NCBI GenBank assembly: GCA_012837395.1
Contig: DURF01000044.1
Coordinates: 1 to 6,424 of the forward strand
Length of the DNA stretch: 6,424 nucleotides
Source: Acholeplasma sp.
GTDB lineage: Bacteria > Bacillota_I > Bacilli_A > Acholeplasmatales > Acholeplasmataceae
Direction: 5' to 3'
Shown here: positions 5,863 to 6,424 of the stretch, piece by piece
How the letters are laid out: each line of letters begins with the position of its first letter
Position numbering within the stretch: the stretch's first letter is position 1
Notes under the pieces: model-generated
The model's database searches: none
Seen by the model: only the letters and a program-made list of their open reading frames with translations
What the model was told of the DNA's origin: nothing
Made by a program: the position numbers and the translations under genes

Positions 5863-6424
5863 AAGATATCCTCCCTTGCAAGTGAGAGTGTTTCAACAAC
5901 AGTTTGTTTAAATACTTTCCTATTAAATCTTGTTCCAAGCATAATACCAAAGATTGTAAAGATAATAAATAATAAAATATAATCACTAAACGTTAAGTAA
6001 TCAACAACTGCTGCAATTTGTAATATATTGAATGCTAATATATTAAATATTAATATTACAATTACAAGTGCTAATAATGATAATATTACTTGTTCGACAA
6101 TTACTAGTTTTCCTAAATCTTTTCTATTAGCACCAATTGAGCGATATATCGCAAAATCCTTTTGGCGAGCTGACATAACATTTTTACTTACAGCATGTAG
6201 TATTGTATATAAAAATGATCCAACTAATCCAATAACTAAGATTGCTACTATTGTTTGTAAAAAGACTAAGACCGGTCTAATTGCTTCTTTTATGTTTGCC
6301 GGATAAAATACTCTATATACTTCATTATCGATTCTATTTAAAACTCTATTACCTGATGCTCTACCATTTACACTCAAAGTAACGTTTTTAATAACATCAT
6401 TATAAAAGTCAGGCTCAAATTCAG
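5859..6424 (-). CDS. FtsX-family ABC permease, C-terminal part (5' end outside window)
   Basis: The frame is open to the window edge, leaving the last 187 residues visible. A TTG at 6375-6377 is not taken as the start because coding continues through it (EFEPDFYNDVIKNVTL) without a stop. Numbering from the first full codon, residues 1-~48 are the end of an extracellular domain. TM segments follow at ~50-75, ~106-134 and ~145-166. Between the first two lies the FtsX signature ARQKDFAIYRSIGANRKD (85-102), closely parallel to RIQEIGIYRALGVKR in the downstream ABC fusion. The tail is cytoplasmic and basic, then acidic. The TGA stop at 5859-5861 overlaps the ATG of the next gene. It is probably the membrane partner of that fusion. 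Whether it carries its own ATPase domain at its N terminus cannot be seen. Confidence 0.9.
   Translation of the reverse strand, partial: EFEPDFYNDVIKNVTLSVNGRASGNRVLNRIDNEVYRVFYPANIKEAIRPVLVFLQTIVAILVIGLVGSFLYTILHAVSKNVMSARQKDFAIYRSIGANRKDLGKLVIVEQVILSLLALVIVILIFNILAFNILQIAAVVDYLTFSDYILLFIIFTIFGIMLGTRFNRKVFKQTVVETLSLAREDIL

Noticed and set aside
6001..6085. Repetitive TAATATTA-like stretch resembling an AT-rich repeat or origin
   Set aside because: It encodes Ile/Leu/Asn-rich membrane-helix sequence of the permease in frame, with no regular period and no DnaA-box pattern.
6375..6377. TTG as start of the partial permease
   Set aside because: The frame continues upstream to the window edge with plausible extracellular-domain sequence and no stop. 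No ribosome-binding site was seen at the right distance.

Overview
The window comes from an A+T-rich, low-GC Gram-positive-type bacterium. All six recognisable genes lie on the minus strand. TGG encodes the tryptophans seen in GltX, L13, YaaA and the ABC transporter. No conserved reading frame needs TGA as Trp, and two genes end in TGA inside ATGA overlaps. This indicates the standard bacterial code (table 11) rather than the Mycoplasma/Spiroplasma code. With the Bacillus-like L13, S9 and GluRS sequences, strong GGAGG ribosome-binding sites and a Cys-lipoprotein, the best inference is a Mollicutes relative that keeps the standard code (Acholeplasmatales or Izemoplasmatales type) or an AT-rich Bacillota/Erysipelotrichia lineage. 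The exact taxon cannot be read from this sequence alone.

Reading in the direction of transcription (high to low coordinates): (1) 6424-5859 is the C-terminal part of an FtsX/MacB-type ABC permease whose start is outside the window. (2) 5862-3586, overlapping it by 4 nt, encodes a 758-residue fused ATPase-FtsX permease. Together they look like a membrane export, lipoprotein-release or peptide-sensing system. (3) 3571-2882, 14 nt further on, encodes a YaaA/UPF0246 protein. (4) A near-consensus sigma-A promoter at 2813-2841 and a short structured leader precede rplM (L13, 2750-2322) and rpsI (S9, 2318-1926), a classic ribosomal-protein pair closed by a compact intrinsic terminator at 1891-1914. 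(5) A second promoter at 1846-1874 drives gltX (glutamyl-tRNA synthetase, 1817-468). Its TGA stop overlaps the ATG of a surface lipoprotein gene that runs off the window (471-1).

Most of the window is ordinary housekeeping sequence, and I do not see a convincing new multi-gene system. Five points deserve a second look. The GluRS appears to lack about 35-40 residues in its acceptor-binding (zinc/SWIM-like) insertion. The rplM leader has a hairpin that could hide the Shine-Dalgarno. A 16-nt inverted repeat sits on the gltX -35 box. The ABC-FtsX fusion carries an extra acidic cytoplasmic segment between ATPase and membrane domain. A surface lipoprotein is translationally coupled to a tRNA synthetase.
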